DNA of 8,497 nucleotides, taken from positions 1-8,497 of the forward strand of contig DAHVYL010000021.1 in the NCBI GenBank assembly GCA_027327685.1. Direction: 5' to 3'. This DNA comes from Candidatus Woesebacteria bacterium (GTDB lineage Bacteria > Patescibacteriota > Microgenomatia > UBA8517). Shown here in pieces: positions 1 to 5,153 of the stretch (the first letter of the stretch is position 1; each line of letters starts with the position of its first letter). The notes under the pieces were generated by a model, which worked only from the letters and a program-made list of their open reading frames with translations, was not told where the DNA came from and did no database searches. Made by a program: the position numbers and the translations under genes.

Positions 1-1
1 C

Positions 2-202
2 AGGGATTATTTAAAAAGCAGAGGGATCTCCTTTATCGAAAAAATGGTGGATCTGGACGAGGCTGCAAGGGAAGAAATGTCCAAGTTTTCGGGCGGATTT
101 TTAGGGGTACCTTTTACCCTGGTATTTTTTGACGACGGAAGAAAAGAAACTGTTATCGGCTTTGATAAAGGAAAAATAGATCAGATAATCACCAGGGTAT
201 GA
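2..202 (+). CDS. Glutaredoxin-like protein, C-terminal part (5' end outside window)
   Basis: The open frame enters from the left edge and stops at TGA 200-202, giving the last 66 residues. It reads as the second half of a glutaredoxin fold: a helix and strand (Y-L-K-S-R-G-I-S-F), an acidic V-D-L-D-E-A-A-R-E-E-M helix, S-G-G-F-L-G-V-P-F-T-L-V with the conserved cis-proline segment G-V-P (residues 35-37 of the visible part), and a closing G-F-D-K-G-K-I helix. In this family such proteins are small cytosolic thiol-disulfide oxidoreductases. The N-terminal C-x-x-C active site would lie before base 1, so it cannot be checked and activity is not shown. The stop overlaps the start of tpiA (ATGA), implying co-transcription and translational coupling. 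It could be a thioredoxin-like protein of another subfamily. Confidence 0.7.
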   Translation, partial: RDYLKSRGISFIEKMVDLDEAAREEMSKFSGGFLGVPFTLVFFDDGRKETVIGFDKGKIDQIITRV

Positions 203-858
203 TATTTGTGAACTACAAAACCTTCGAGGAAAGCTCCGGCGAAAAAGCCATTACTTTAACAAAAAGCATTGAAGAAGCGGCACGCGAATCACAGGTAAAG
301 ATGATTCCGGTTGTCCAGATAATTGATGCCGAGAAGGTTCTATCCTCAACCACTCTTGAAGTGTGGATACAACACATTGATCCTTTTAGTTACGGACCCC
401 ATACAGGTTGGGATCTTCCGGAAGAAGCAGCTAAAGTCGGAATCTCGGGAGTATTTTTGAATCATTCAGAACATAAATTTGATAGTTTTGAAGCACTCCG
501 GACGGCAAACGAGAAAGCAAAAGAGGCAAATCTCAAAACGTTGATTTTCGCCGGCAGTCTGGAGGAACTTAAAAATGTAGTAACCCTAAAGCCGACCTTC
601 GTTGCCTATGAACCGCCCGAACTTGTCGGTTCCACAGAAACCTCGGTAGCCAGAGCCCGACCCGAAATAATTTCCCAGGCGGCGGAAGTTGCCAGAAAAG
701 GAGGGGAGCCTTTAATAGTGGGCGCCGGAGTTTCTTCAGGCGAGGATATCAGAAAGAGCCTGGAACTTGGAGCGGTGGGGGTGGCAATTGCGACAGCAGT
801 TGTTAAGTCTCCCAGTCCCAAAGCGAAGTTGCTAGAATTAGTGGAAGGATTTAAATGA
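199..858 (+). CDS. tpiA: Triosephosphate isomerase, short archaeal-like type
   Basis: Interconverts dihydroxyacetone phosphate and glyceraldehyde 3-phosphate in the cytosol. The 219-residue product is complete but about 30 residues shorter than the usual bacterial enzyme and resembles the compact archaeal class. The active-site parts are visible: N5-Y-K7 for the N-terminal Asn and Lys, H89 in N-H-S-E-H, E138 in A-Y-E-P-P-E-L-V-G as the catalytic base on the closing loop, and the phosphate-binding G-A-G at 175-177, followed by G-A-V-G-V-A-I-A-T-A-V-V. The bacterial opening A-G-N-W-K-M-N is replaced by M-I-F-V-N-Y-K. The ATG at 199 overlaps the stop of the glutaredoxin-like gene and places the Asn-x-Lys motif right at the N terminus, as in short TIMs. 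No strong ribosome binding site is seen, so translation is probably coupled. rpiB follows after 43 bases. Confidence 0.95.
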   Translation: MIFVNYKTFEESSGEKAITLTKSIEEAARESQVKMIPVVQIIDAEKVLSSTTLEVWIQHIDPFSYGPHTGWDLPEEAAKVGISGVFLNHSEHKFDSFEALRTANEKAKEANLKTLIFAGSLEELKNVVTLKPTFVAYEPPELVGSTETSVARARPEIISQAAEVARKGGEPLIVGAGVSSGEDIRKSLELGAVGVAIATAVVKSPSPKAKLLELVEGFK

Positions 859-885
859 TTATAAGCAAAGCTTGTGACCAAGTAA

Positions 886-893
886 GGAAAGGA
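886..893 (+). promoter_or_regulatory. Ribosome binding site of rpiB
   Basis: The purine run GGAAAGGA sits eight bases before the ATG at 902. It supports that start over an ATG at 897, which runs into a stop after two codons. It is one of only three clear Shine-Dalgarno sites in the window. Confidence 0.6.
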
Positions 894-901
894 ATTATGT
901 C

Positions 902-1351
902 ATGAAAATTTTTCTGGGGGCAGATCATAGAGGATATGATCTCAAAGAGAAAATTGCCAAGTGGCTTTTTGAGATGGAGTACCCCTATCAGGATTTGGGA
1001 GCTACACACTTTGACCCGCATGACGATTTTACAAAATATGCCGAGGATGTTGCCTCACTCGTTGCCAAAACCGAAGGGTCCCGCGGAGTTCTTCTTTGCG
1101 GAAGCGGTGTGGGAGTTGACGTTCTTGCCAACAAGTTTGACGGCATAAGGGCGTCAATCGGGAAGGATGTTTTCCAGGTTGAGGCAGGACGTAACGACGA
1201 TGACATGAATATTTTGGTAATTGCTGCTGACTTTACGGAAGAAAAGGAAGCAAAGGCCATGCTCATAGCCTTTTTGGAAACAAAATTCTCCGGCAAAGCC
1301 AGATATGAAAGAAGACTCCAGGAAATTAAGGAAATAGAAGCCAATAACTAA
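902..1351 (+). CDS. rpiB: Ribose-5-phosphate isomerase B (RpiB/LacAB family)
   Basis: Interconverts ribose 5-phosphate and ribulose 5-phosphate in the non-oxidative pentose phosphate pathway. The 149-residue length is typical. Visible family motifs are G-A-D-H-R-G-Y (6-12) for substrate binding, L-L-C-G-S-G-V-G with the catalytic cysteine at C66, A-N-K-F-D-G-I-R-A (76-84), and a C-terminal R-Y-E-R-R-L segment (134-139) that helps bind phosphate. In the segment usually read as R-E-H-N-D-A-N this protein has R-N-D-D-D-M-N (97-103), so the histidine commonly linked to sugar ring opening is replaced by Asp99. This could mark a subfamily or altered substrate choice; LacA/LacB-like sugar phosphate isomerases share the fold. 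The gene lies between tpiA and pgk, with four bases to pgk, so it belongs to the same run of central carbon genes. Confidence 0.9.
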   Translation: MKIFLGADHRGYDLKEKIAKWLFEMEYPYQDLGATHFDPHDDFTKYAEDVASLVAKTEGSRGVLLCGSGVGVDVLANKFDGIRASIGKDVFQVEAGRNDDDMNILVIAADFTEEKEAKAMLIAFLETKFSGKARYERRLQEIKEIEANN

Positions 1352-1355
1352 TAAT

Positions 1356-2324
1356 ATGGAACTGCCCAAACTTACCGATGCCGATTTTTCCGGAAAAAGA
1401 GTCATTGTCAGAGCCGATTTGGATATAGATATCGGGGAAAATTACAGGCTGGAGGCTCTTATTCCCACACTGAAATATTTGTCTTCAGGTTCATCTAAGA
1501 TAACAATAATCGGTCATAGGGGAAGGCCTGATGGAAAGAGGGTTGAGGAACTGAGAATGAAGCCTATAGAGGAAGAATTAAGAAAGATTGCGGAAGGGAT
1601 CGAGTTTGAAGTACTGGAAAACCTCAGATTTTCCCCGGGAGAAGAAGCAAACGACCCGGCCTATGCAAAAGAACTTGCCTTGAAGGGAGATTTTTTTGTT
1701 AACGAGGCTTTTGCGTCTTCACATAGGGACTCTGCTTCCATAACAAGCTTGCCAAAATTCCTGCCCCACGCAATGGGTTTGAGATTTGAGGAAGAAATAG
1801 AAAATCTTTCAAAGGTTTTTACCGATCCTCAAAAACCTATTTTGTTTATAATTGGTGGATCAAAAAATGACAAAGTCGGCTACATAAAAGATCTGGAACC
1901 CTTTGCCGATATAATACTGGTAGGAGGAAGGCTCCCCGAGTATTACGGAGACAGAGCCCTTGAAAGTGTAAGAGATGTAAGGCAGGGAGAGAAATTAATT
2001 ATTGCAAACCTGGTACAGGACAAAGAAGATATCACCCTGAATTCGATTGAAAGATTCGAGAAAGAGATAGAAAAAGCAAAAACAATAGTTCTGGCCGGCC
2101 CGATGGGGAAATACGAAGAAGACGGCCATAGACAAGGGACCGAGAGAATTTTTAAGGCAGTTGCCGCCGCCAGCGCTTTCAAGATAATCGGCGGAGGAGA
2201 CAGTCTTTCTGTTCTTTCAATCTACTCGCTTAAAGACAAATTTGATTGGATATCGGTCGGAGGTGGGGCAATGCTTGAGTTTTTGTCCAAAAAGACCCTA
2301 CCGGGCATTGAAGCTTTAAAATAG
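1356..2324 (+). CDS. pgk: Phosphoglycerate kinase, compact form
   Basis: Transfers phosphate from 1,3-bisphosphoglycerate to ADP, forming ATP and 3-phosphoglycerate. It has 322 residues against about 390-400 in most bacteria, yet every main block is present in one uninterrupted frame: R19-A-D21 (usual R-V-D-F-N-V-P, here R-A-D-L-D-I-D), H54-R-G-R57-P, L-E-N-L-R91-F, V-N-E-A-F with H-R at 123-124, G-G-S-K-N-D-K (167-173), G-P-M-G (248-251), G-G-G-D-S (279-283) and G-G-G-A (302-305), then L-P-G-I at the C terminus. Against the T. maritima enzyme recalled from memory, the missing length falls in three surface stretches: before L-E-N-L-R-F, after the first nucleotide-domain G-G, and before the helix leading to G-P-M-G. 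This is trimming rather than truncation. The usual Asn of the first motif is Asp23. The start is four bases after the rpiB stop. No strong ribosome binding site is visible. Confidence 0.95.
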   Translation: MELPKLTDADFSGKRVIVRADLDIDIGENYRLEALIPTLKYLSSGSSKITIIGHRGRPDGKRVEELRMKPIEEELRKIAEGIEFEVLENLRFSPGEEANDPAYAKELALKGDFFVNEAFASSHRDSASITSLPKFLPHAMGLRFEEEIENLSKVFTDPQKPILFIIGGSKNDKVGYIKDLEPFADIILVGGRLPEYYGDRALESVRDVRQGEKLIIANLVQDKEDITLNSIERFEKEIEKAKTIVLAGPMGKYEEDGHRQGTERIFKAVAAASAFKIIGGGDSLSVLSIYSLKDKFDWISVGGGAMLEFLSKKTLPGIEALK

Positions 2325-2328
2325 GATA

Positions 2329-2357
2329 TTGACGCTTAATCTTTCGGAGTTCATAAC
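2329..2357 (+). promoter_or_regulatory. Putative sigma-70-type promoter for the DUF378 gene
   Basis: TTGACG (2329-2334, five of six consensus bases) is separated by 17 bases from CATAAC (2352-2357, four of six). Transcription would begin near 2364, leaving a leader of about 50 bases before the ATG at 2416. The spacing is ideal but the -10 is weak, and read-through from pgk is equally possible. The rest of the 91-base gap shows only a short CCGTA/TACGG inverted repeat, too weak to call a terminator. Confidence 0.4.
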
Positions 2358-2398
2358 TAAGTAATACACACCCGTATTTTGGTAATTACGGTGGGACG

Positions 2399-2409
2399 AA
2401 AGGAGGTGA
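2399..2409 (+). promoter_or_regulatory. Strong Shine-Dalgarno of the DUF378 gene
   Basis: AAAGGAGGTGA is an almost full complement of the usual 16S rRNA tail. It lies six to seven bases before ATG 2416 and fixes that start. It is by far the best ribosome binding site in the window and suggests high translation of this small protein. Confidence 0.8.
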
Positions 2410-2415
2410 AAATAA

Positions 2416-2610
2416 ATGAAATTGAAAACATTTTCTAAATGGCTGGTAGTAATCGGAGCGATAGAATTGGGTTTAATGAGTGTTTTGAAGTTTGATTTGA
2501 TCGGAAGCATAATAGGAAGGTGGCCGGTAGTTGTCACAATCTTTTATGCATTGGTAGGTCTTTCCGGTTTTTGGGGAGCTTACGCAATGCTTACCAAGAA
2601 GAAGAAATAA
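2416..2610 (+). CDS. Small DUF378-like two-helix membrane protein
   Basis: The 64-residue protein has two hydrophobic helices, about residues 9-24 and 37-58, joined by a short F-D-L-I-G-S-I-I-G-R loop. It ends in a positive K-K-K-K tail, suggesting that both termini are cytoplasmic. The layout, with W-L-V-V-I-G-A-I-E-L-G-L in helix 1 and Y-A-L-V-G-L-S-G-F-W in helix 2, matches the DUF378 family of small bacterial membrane proteins, in which the first helix usually reads I-G-A-x-N-W-G-L. Here the Asn-Trp pair is Glu-Leu. The family's function is unknown. The gene follows pgk but probably has its own promoter, and its Shine-Dalgarno is very strong. Its stop lies one base from the stop of the convergent glycosyltransferase gene, leaving no room for a terminator between them. 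Confidence 0.8.
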   Translation: MKLKTFSKWLVVIGAIELGLMSVLKFDLIGSIIGRWPVVVTIFYALVGLSGFWGAYAMLTKKKK

Positions 2611-2611
2611 A

Positions 2612-3298
2612 TTATTTCCTGTTATTTGCCAGGAATGTTTTGACAACCCTGACTGGGTATTCCAGAAAAAAGGATTCCGGGTGCTCCCTGAGTCTTCTTG
2701 CCGAAATTCCCACTATCAGGGCGGGGTCGTAGCCGATTCTGCCTCCGACTTTTGCAATTTTAAGCGACAAATCCATATCCTCATGAACTTTTTTGTCGTC
2801 TGCCTCCACAATATTTTTTACCTGTGTCCAGATTTTTTTGGTAATGGCCATATTGGGCCCGATCAAATATTTTTTGCCTTTTGCTATCAGTCTGAATGAT
2901 TTCCAGGCTAAATCTGCGGGAATGGTTGAGGTAGATTTAAGTATTTCCGAGTCGTTAAAAAAAACCGGTCCGGTAAGGGCATCAATATCTCCTTTTTTGA
3001 AATTATCTTTAATCCTCTTGATCCAATCTTTTGGGACTACCGTATCCGCGTCACACCTGGCAATAATTTCGTATCTGGCCGAATTAAAGCCCCGGTTCCT
3101 AGCCGGGGTCATGCCTTGAATCTTTTCATTGATTATTCTTGCACCAAACTTTTTAGCAATAAGTTCGGTTTTGTCCGTGGAGTTATTGTTCACAACAATG
3201 ATTTCATCCGCGGAATCCTTCTGATCGGTGACACTCGTAAGGCACTTTTCTATATATCCCTCTTCGTTATAAGCGGGAATTACTACGGACACTTTCAT
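2612..3298 (-). CDS. Family 2 glycosyltransferase (GT-A fold)
   Basis: Predicted to move a sugar from a nucleotide-sugar donor onto an unknown acceptor, probably a glycan or lipid of the cell envelope. The 228-residue protein is a single GT-A domain: V-S-V-V-I-P-A-Y-N-E-E (3-13) opens the Rossmann-like half, V-N-N-N-S-T-D-K-T (36-44) binds the nucleotide, D83-A-D85 is the metal-binding D-x-D motif, and H172-E-D174 holds the likely catalytic acid. R-R-L-R-E-H-P (201-207) lies near the C terminus. No membrane helix is seen, so it is cytosolic or peripherally bound. The start ATG lies about eight bases from a TATAAT on its own strand, so the message may be leaderless. It sits backwards between two blocks of central carbon genes with no obvious functional tie to them. 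The donor and acceptor cannot be read from sequence. Confidence 0.9.
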   Translation of the reverse strand: MKVSVVIPAYNEEGYIEKCLTSVTDQKDSADEIIVVNNNSTDKTELIAKKFGARIINEKIQGMTPARNRGFNSARYEIIARCDADTVVPKDWIKRIKDNFKKGDIDALTGPVFFNDSEILKSTSTIPADLAWKSFRLIAKGKKYLIGPNMAITKKIWTQVKNIVEADDKKVHEDMDLSLKIAKVGGRIGYDPALIVGISARRLREHPESFFLEYPVRVVKTFLANNRK

Positions 3299-3335
3299 AT
3301 GAGTATATTATAATGAAATGTAACTGCCATGGTAA
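3286..3335. promoter_or_regulatory. Putative overlapping divergent promoters with a shared palindromic -10
   Basis: ATTATAAT (3307-3314) is its own reverse complement and contains TATAAT on both strands. For the plus strand, CGGACA (3286-3291) lies 17 bases upstream of TATAAT 3309-3314 and would drive gap. For the minus strand, TTACCA (3335-3330) lies 17 bases upstream of TATAAT 3312-3307 and would drive the glycosyltransferase, with a start at or just before its ATG. Each -35 matches four of six consensus bases. Polymerase could occupy only one direction at a time. Confidence 0.6.
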
Positions 3336-3336
3336 T

Positions 3337-3353
3337 TGAACAGGCCATGTTCA
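3337..3353. repeat. Inverted repeat TGAACA-N5-TGTTCA, possible operator or leader hairpin
   Basis: Two perfect six-base half-sites flank GGCCA. The repeat lies after the predicted gap transcription start and 15 bases before the gap ATG, in an otherwise AT-rich leader. It could bind a dimeric repressor or form a small RNA hairpin near the start codon. A further half-site-like CGAACA occurs at 3364-3369, overlapping the start codon. No regulator gene is nearby to support either reading. Confidence 0.4.
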
Positions 3354-3368
3354 GTTAAATTATCGAAC

Positions 3369-4481
3369 ATGGTAAAAGTCGGAATAAACGGTTTCGGAAG
3401 AATCGGAAGGATTGCTTTTAGGATTGGCGTTCTTAAACATCTTGGTGAGATTGAGTTTGCCGCAATCAACACCTCGGGCAGTATGCCGGTAGGGGGTTGG
3501 GCACACCTGACCAACTACGATACAATGTATCGGCAGTTTGAATTCAAAGTCCAGGCTGAAGAAATAAAAGCTCCCGGCGAGGCCACGGACGAAGATCCTT
3601 TAATTGGAAATTTGGCGGTACCGGAGAGGAACGTTAAAGTTCCGGTTCTGGCCCAGAAGGATCCTGCCAAAATCCCCTGGGGAAAATACGGCGTTGATGT
3701 GGTTATTGAGTCAACAGGTGTTTTTACCAAAGAAGAAGATGCAAAAAAACACGCCGTCGGAGGGGCAAAAAAAGTTGTCATCTCAGCCCCGGTCAAAGGC
3801 GGAAATGTGTCAACCTACATAATCGGGGTAAACGAGACGGATAACCTACCTCAAATTATTTCCAACTCCTCCTGTACTACAAATTGTGTCGCACCGGTAG
3901 CTTCGGTAATGGAATCAAAATTTGGAATTCAAAAAGCTCTGATGACGACAATCCATAGTTATACCGACGATCAAAACCTGCAGGATTCTTCCCACAAAGA
4001 TCTAAGACGCGCCCGGGCCGCTGCCCAAAACATTATTCCCACATCAACAGGTGCCGCAATTTCAACAACGGAAACAATCCCCGCACTCAAAGGACTTTTT
4101 GACGGAGCAAGTTTAAGGGTTCCGACAGCAACCGGCTCAATCACCGACTTTACATTGCTTTTGAAGCGCGACGCTACAGTAGAAGAGATAAATAACGCTT
4201 TTAAAGAAGCAGTAGAAAACCCCTTATATAAGGGAATAATTGCCGTAACTGAGGAATCTTTGGTATCAAGCGATGTCATAGGTAGAAGCGAATCGGCGAT
4301 AGTGGATTTAAGTCTGACACAGGTGGTTGCGGGAAATCTTGTTAAAATTTTTGCCTGGTACGATAACGAATGGGGCTATGCCAATCGTTTGGTTGAACAG
4401 GTCATTAGGGTTGGCAGGACGCTTAACGGCGGCAAGGCGCCCACAGATCCGATATCTTTATCATTTGCCCCCGGTCAGTAG
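3369..4481 (+). CDS. gap: Glyceraldehyde-3-phosphate dehydrogenase, phosphorylating
   Basis: Oxidises glyceraldehyde 3-phosphate with phosphate and NAD(P)+ to 1,3-bisphosphoglycerate, the substrate of Pgk. The start at ATG 3369 gives M-V-K-V-G-I-N-G-F-G-R-I-G-R, the normal N terminus; an upstream TTG would add 11 unrelated residues. The catalytic Cys169 lies in S-N-S-S-C-T-T-N-C and His196 in I-H-S-Y-T-D-D-Q; Y-D-N-E-W-G-Y-A-N-R (331-340) closes the catalytic domain. At 370 residues it is longer than the usual 330-340, owing to an insertion of about 16 residues around 63-88 (P-G-E-A-T-D-E-D-P-L-I-G) and a Pro-rich tail after 350. The A-I-N-D that normally ends the second strand reads A-I-N-T-S, so the Asp that favours NAD is absent and NADP use is plausible. 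No Shine-Dalgarno is visible. It leads the run gap, LOG-like gene, transketolase halves. Confidence 0.95.
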   Translation: MVKVGINGFGRIGRIAFRIGVLKHLGEIEFAAINTSGSMPVGGWAHLTNYDTMYRQFEFKVQAEEIKAPGEATDEDPLIGNLAVPERNVKVPVLAQKDPAKIPWGKYGVDVVIESTGVFTKEEDAKKHAVGGAKKVVISAPVKGGNVSTYIIGVNETDNLPQIISNSSCTTNCVAPVASVMESKFGIQKALMTTIHSYTDDQNLQDSSHKDLRRARAAAQNIIPTSTGAAISTTETIPALKGLFDGASLRVPTATGSITDFTLLLKRDATVEEINNAFKEAVENPLYKGIIAVTEESLVSSDVIGRSESAIVDLSLTQVVAGNLVKIFAWYDNEWGYANRLVEQVIRVGRTLNGGKAPTDPISLSFAPGQ

Positions 4482-4502
4482 CTGCCGGACATCAGTTTTT
4501 GT

Positions 4503-5144
4503 ATGGAAGAATTAAAAAAATATTCCGGTAAAAAATTTATCAAAAATATTGCCTTTTTCGGCGATGCCAATATTTCCGAGACGGACGAAACGTATATCCA
4601 GGCTTTTGAAGTTGCCGAGGCCTTAGCAAAAAAAGGTTTTGTAATAGTTGACGGCGGCGGCCCCGGTGTAATGGAGGCGGCAACCAGCGGGGCCAGAAAA
4701 GGAGGCGGTAAAACCGTTGCCATAACCTTTGATCCTGTCGGTGCAGTCGGTTACGAGGGCCGCTATCTCAAAAATATTACGGATACGGAAGTCGTAACCA
4801 CAAACTACATTGACCGCATGTTCAAGCTTCTTGAATACGGAGACGTTTTCATTATTTTTAAAGGAGGCAGCGGAACGGTTTCGGAATTCGGAACCGCCTG
4901 GGTTTTGGCAAAGCTTTATTACGGACACCATAAGCCGATTATTCTTTACGGACACTTTTGGGCAGAGATTTTGGATGTTTTCAGGAAAAATATGAACATC
5001 GACAGTACCGAGATGAGTGTTTTTGAGATTTGTTCGACAAGAGACGAAGTCGTAAATGCCATTGATCGATTTGAGAAGAGAATCTCCCAAAGAGACCACT
5101 CCGGCGACAACGAGGGAACAATGGACGGAGCCTTTAAGGTCTGA
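4503..5144 (+). CDS. LOG-family protein, putative nucleoside 5'-monophosphate phosphoribohydrolase
   Basis: The 213-residue protein has the Rossmann-like fold of the LOG (lysine-decarboxylase-like) family. Characterised members split nucleoside monophosphates, or cytokinin nucleotides, into base and ribose 5-phosphate. Key parts are the first strand and loop I-A-F-F-G-D-A (16-22), G-G-G-P-G-V-M-E-A (51-59), N-Y-I-D-R105-M-F carrying the catalytic-type Arg, and K-G-G-S-G-T-V-S-E128 for the P-G-G-x-G-T-x-x-E signature. The leading Pro of that signature is Lys here, but Gly, Thr and Glu are kept. A hydrophilic, charged tail follows residue 190. The gene lies 21 bases after gap and 9 before the transketolase N half, so co-transcription is likely; release of ribose 5-phosphate would suit neighbours that use it. 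Some family members are only nucleotide-binding, so the activity is inferred. No clear ribosome binding site is present. Confidence 0.8.
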   Translation: MEELKKYSGKKFIKNIAFFGDANISETDETYIQAFEVAEALAKKGFVIVDGGGPGVMEAATSGARKGGGKTVAITFDPVGAVGYEGRYLKNITDTEVVTTNYIDRMFKLLEYGDVFIIFKGGSGTVSEFGTAWVLAKLYYGHHKPIILYGHFWAEILDVFRKNMNIDSTEMSVFEICSTRDEVVNAIDRFEKRISQRDHSGDNEGTMDGAFKV

Positions 5145-5153
5145 TTAGTATCT

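Noticed and set aside
2325..2415. Possible riboswitch or terminator in the pgk-DUF378 gap
   Set aside because: Only a five-pair CCGTA/TACGG inverted repeat is visible, without a T-run or a known aptamer pattern.
3336..3368. Upstream TTG start that would lengthen GAPDH by 11 residues
   Set aside because: The added residues have no family counterpart, and the ATG at 3369 gives the normal M-V-K-V-G-I-N-G-F-G start.
4221..4234. Perfect 14-base palindrome CCCTTATATAAGGG inside gap
   Set aside because: It encodes the expected N-P-L-Y-K-G segment of GAPDH and has no T-run or regulatory setting; chance within coding sequence is the simpler view.
4623..5099. Long open frame antisense to the LOG-like gene
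   Set aside because: It lies fully inside a gene with clear family motifs, and its translation shows no recognisable domain; similar shadow frames lie opposite gap and transketolase.
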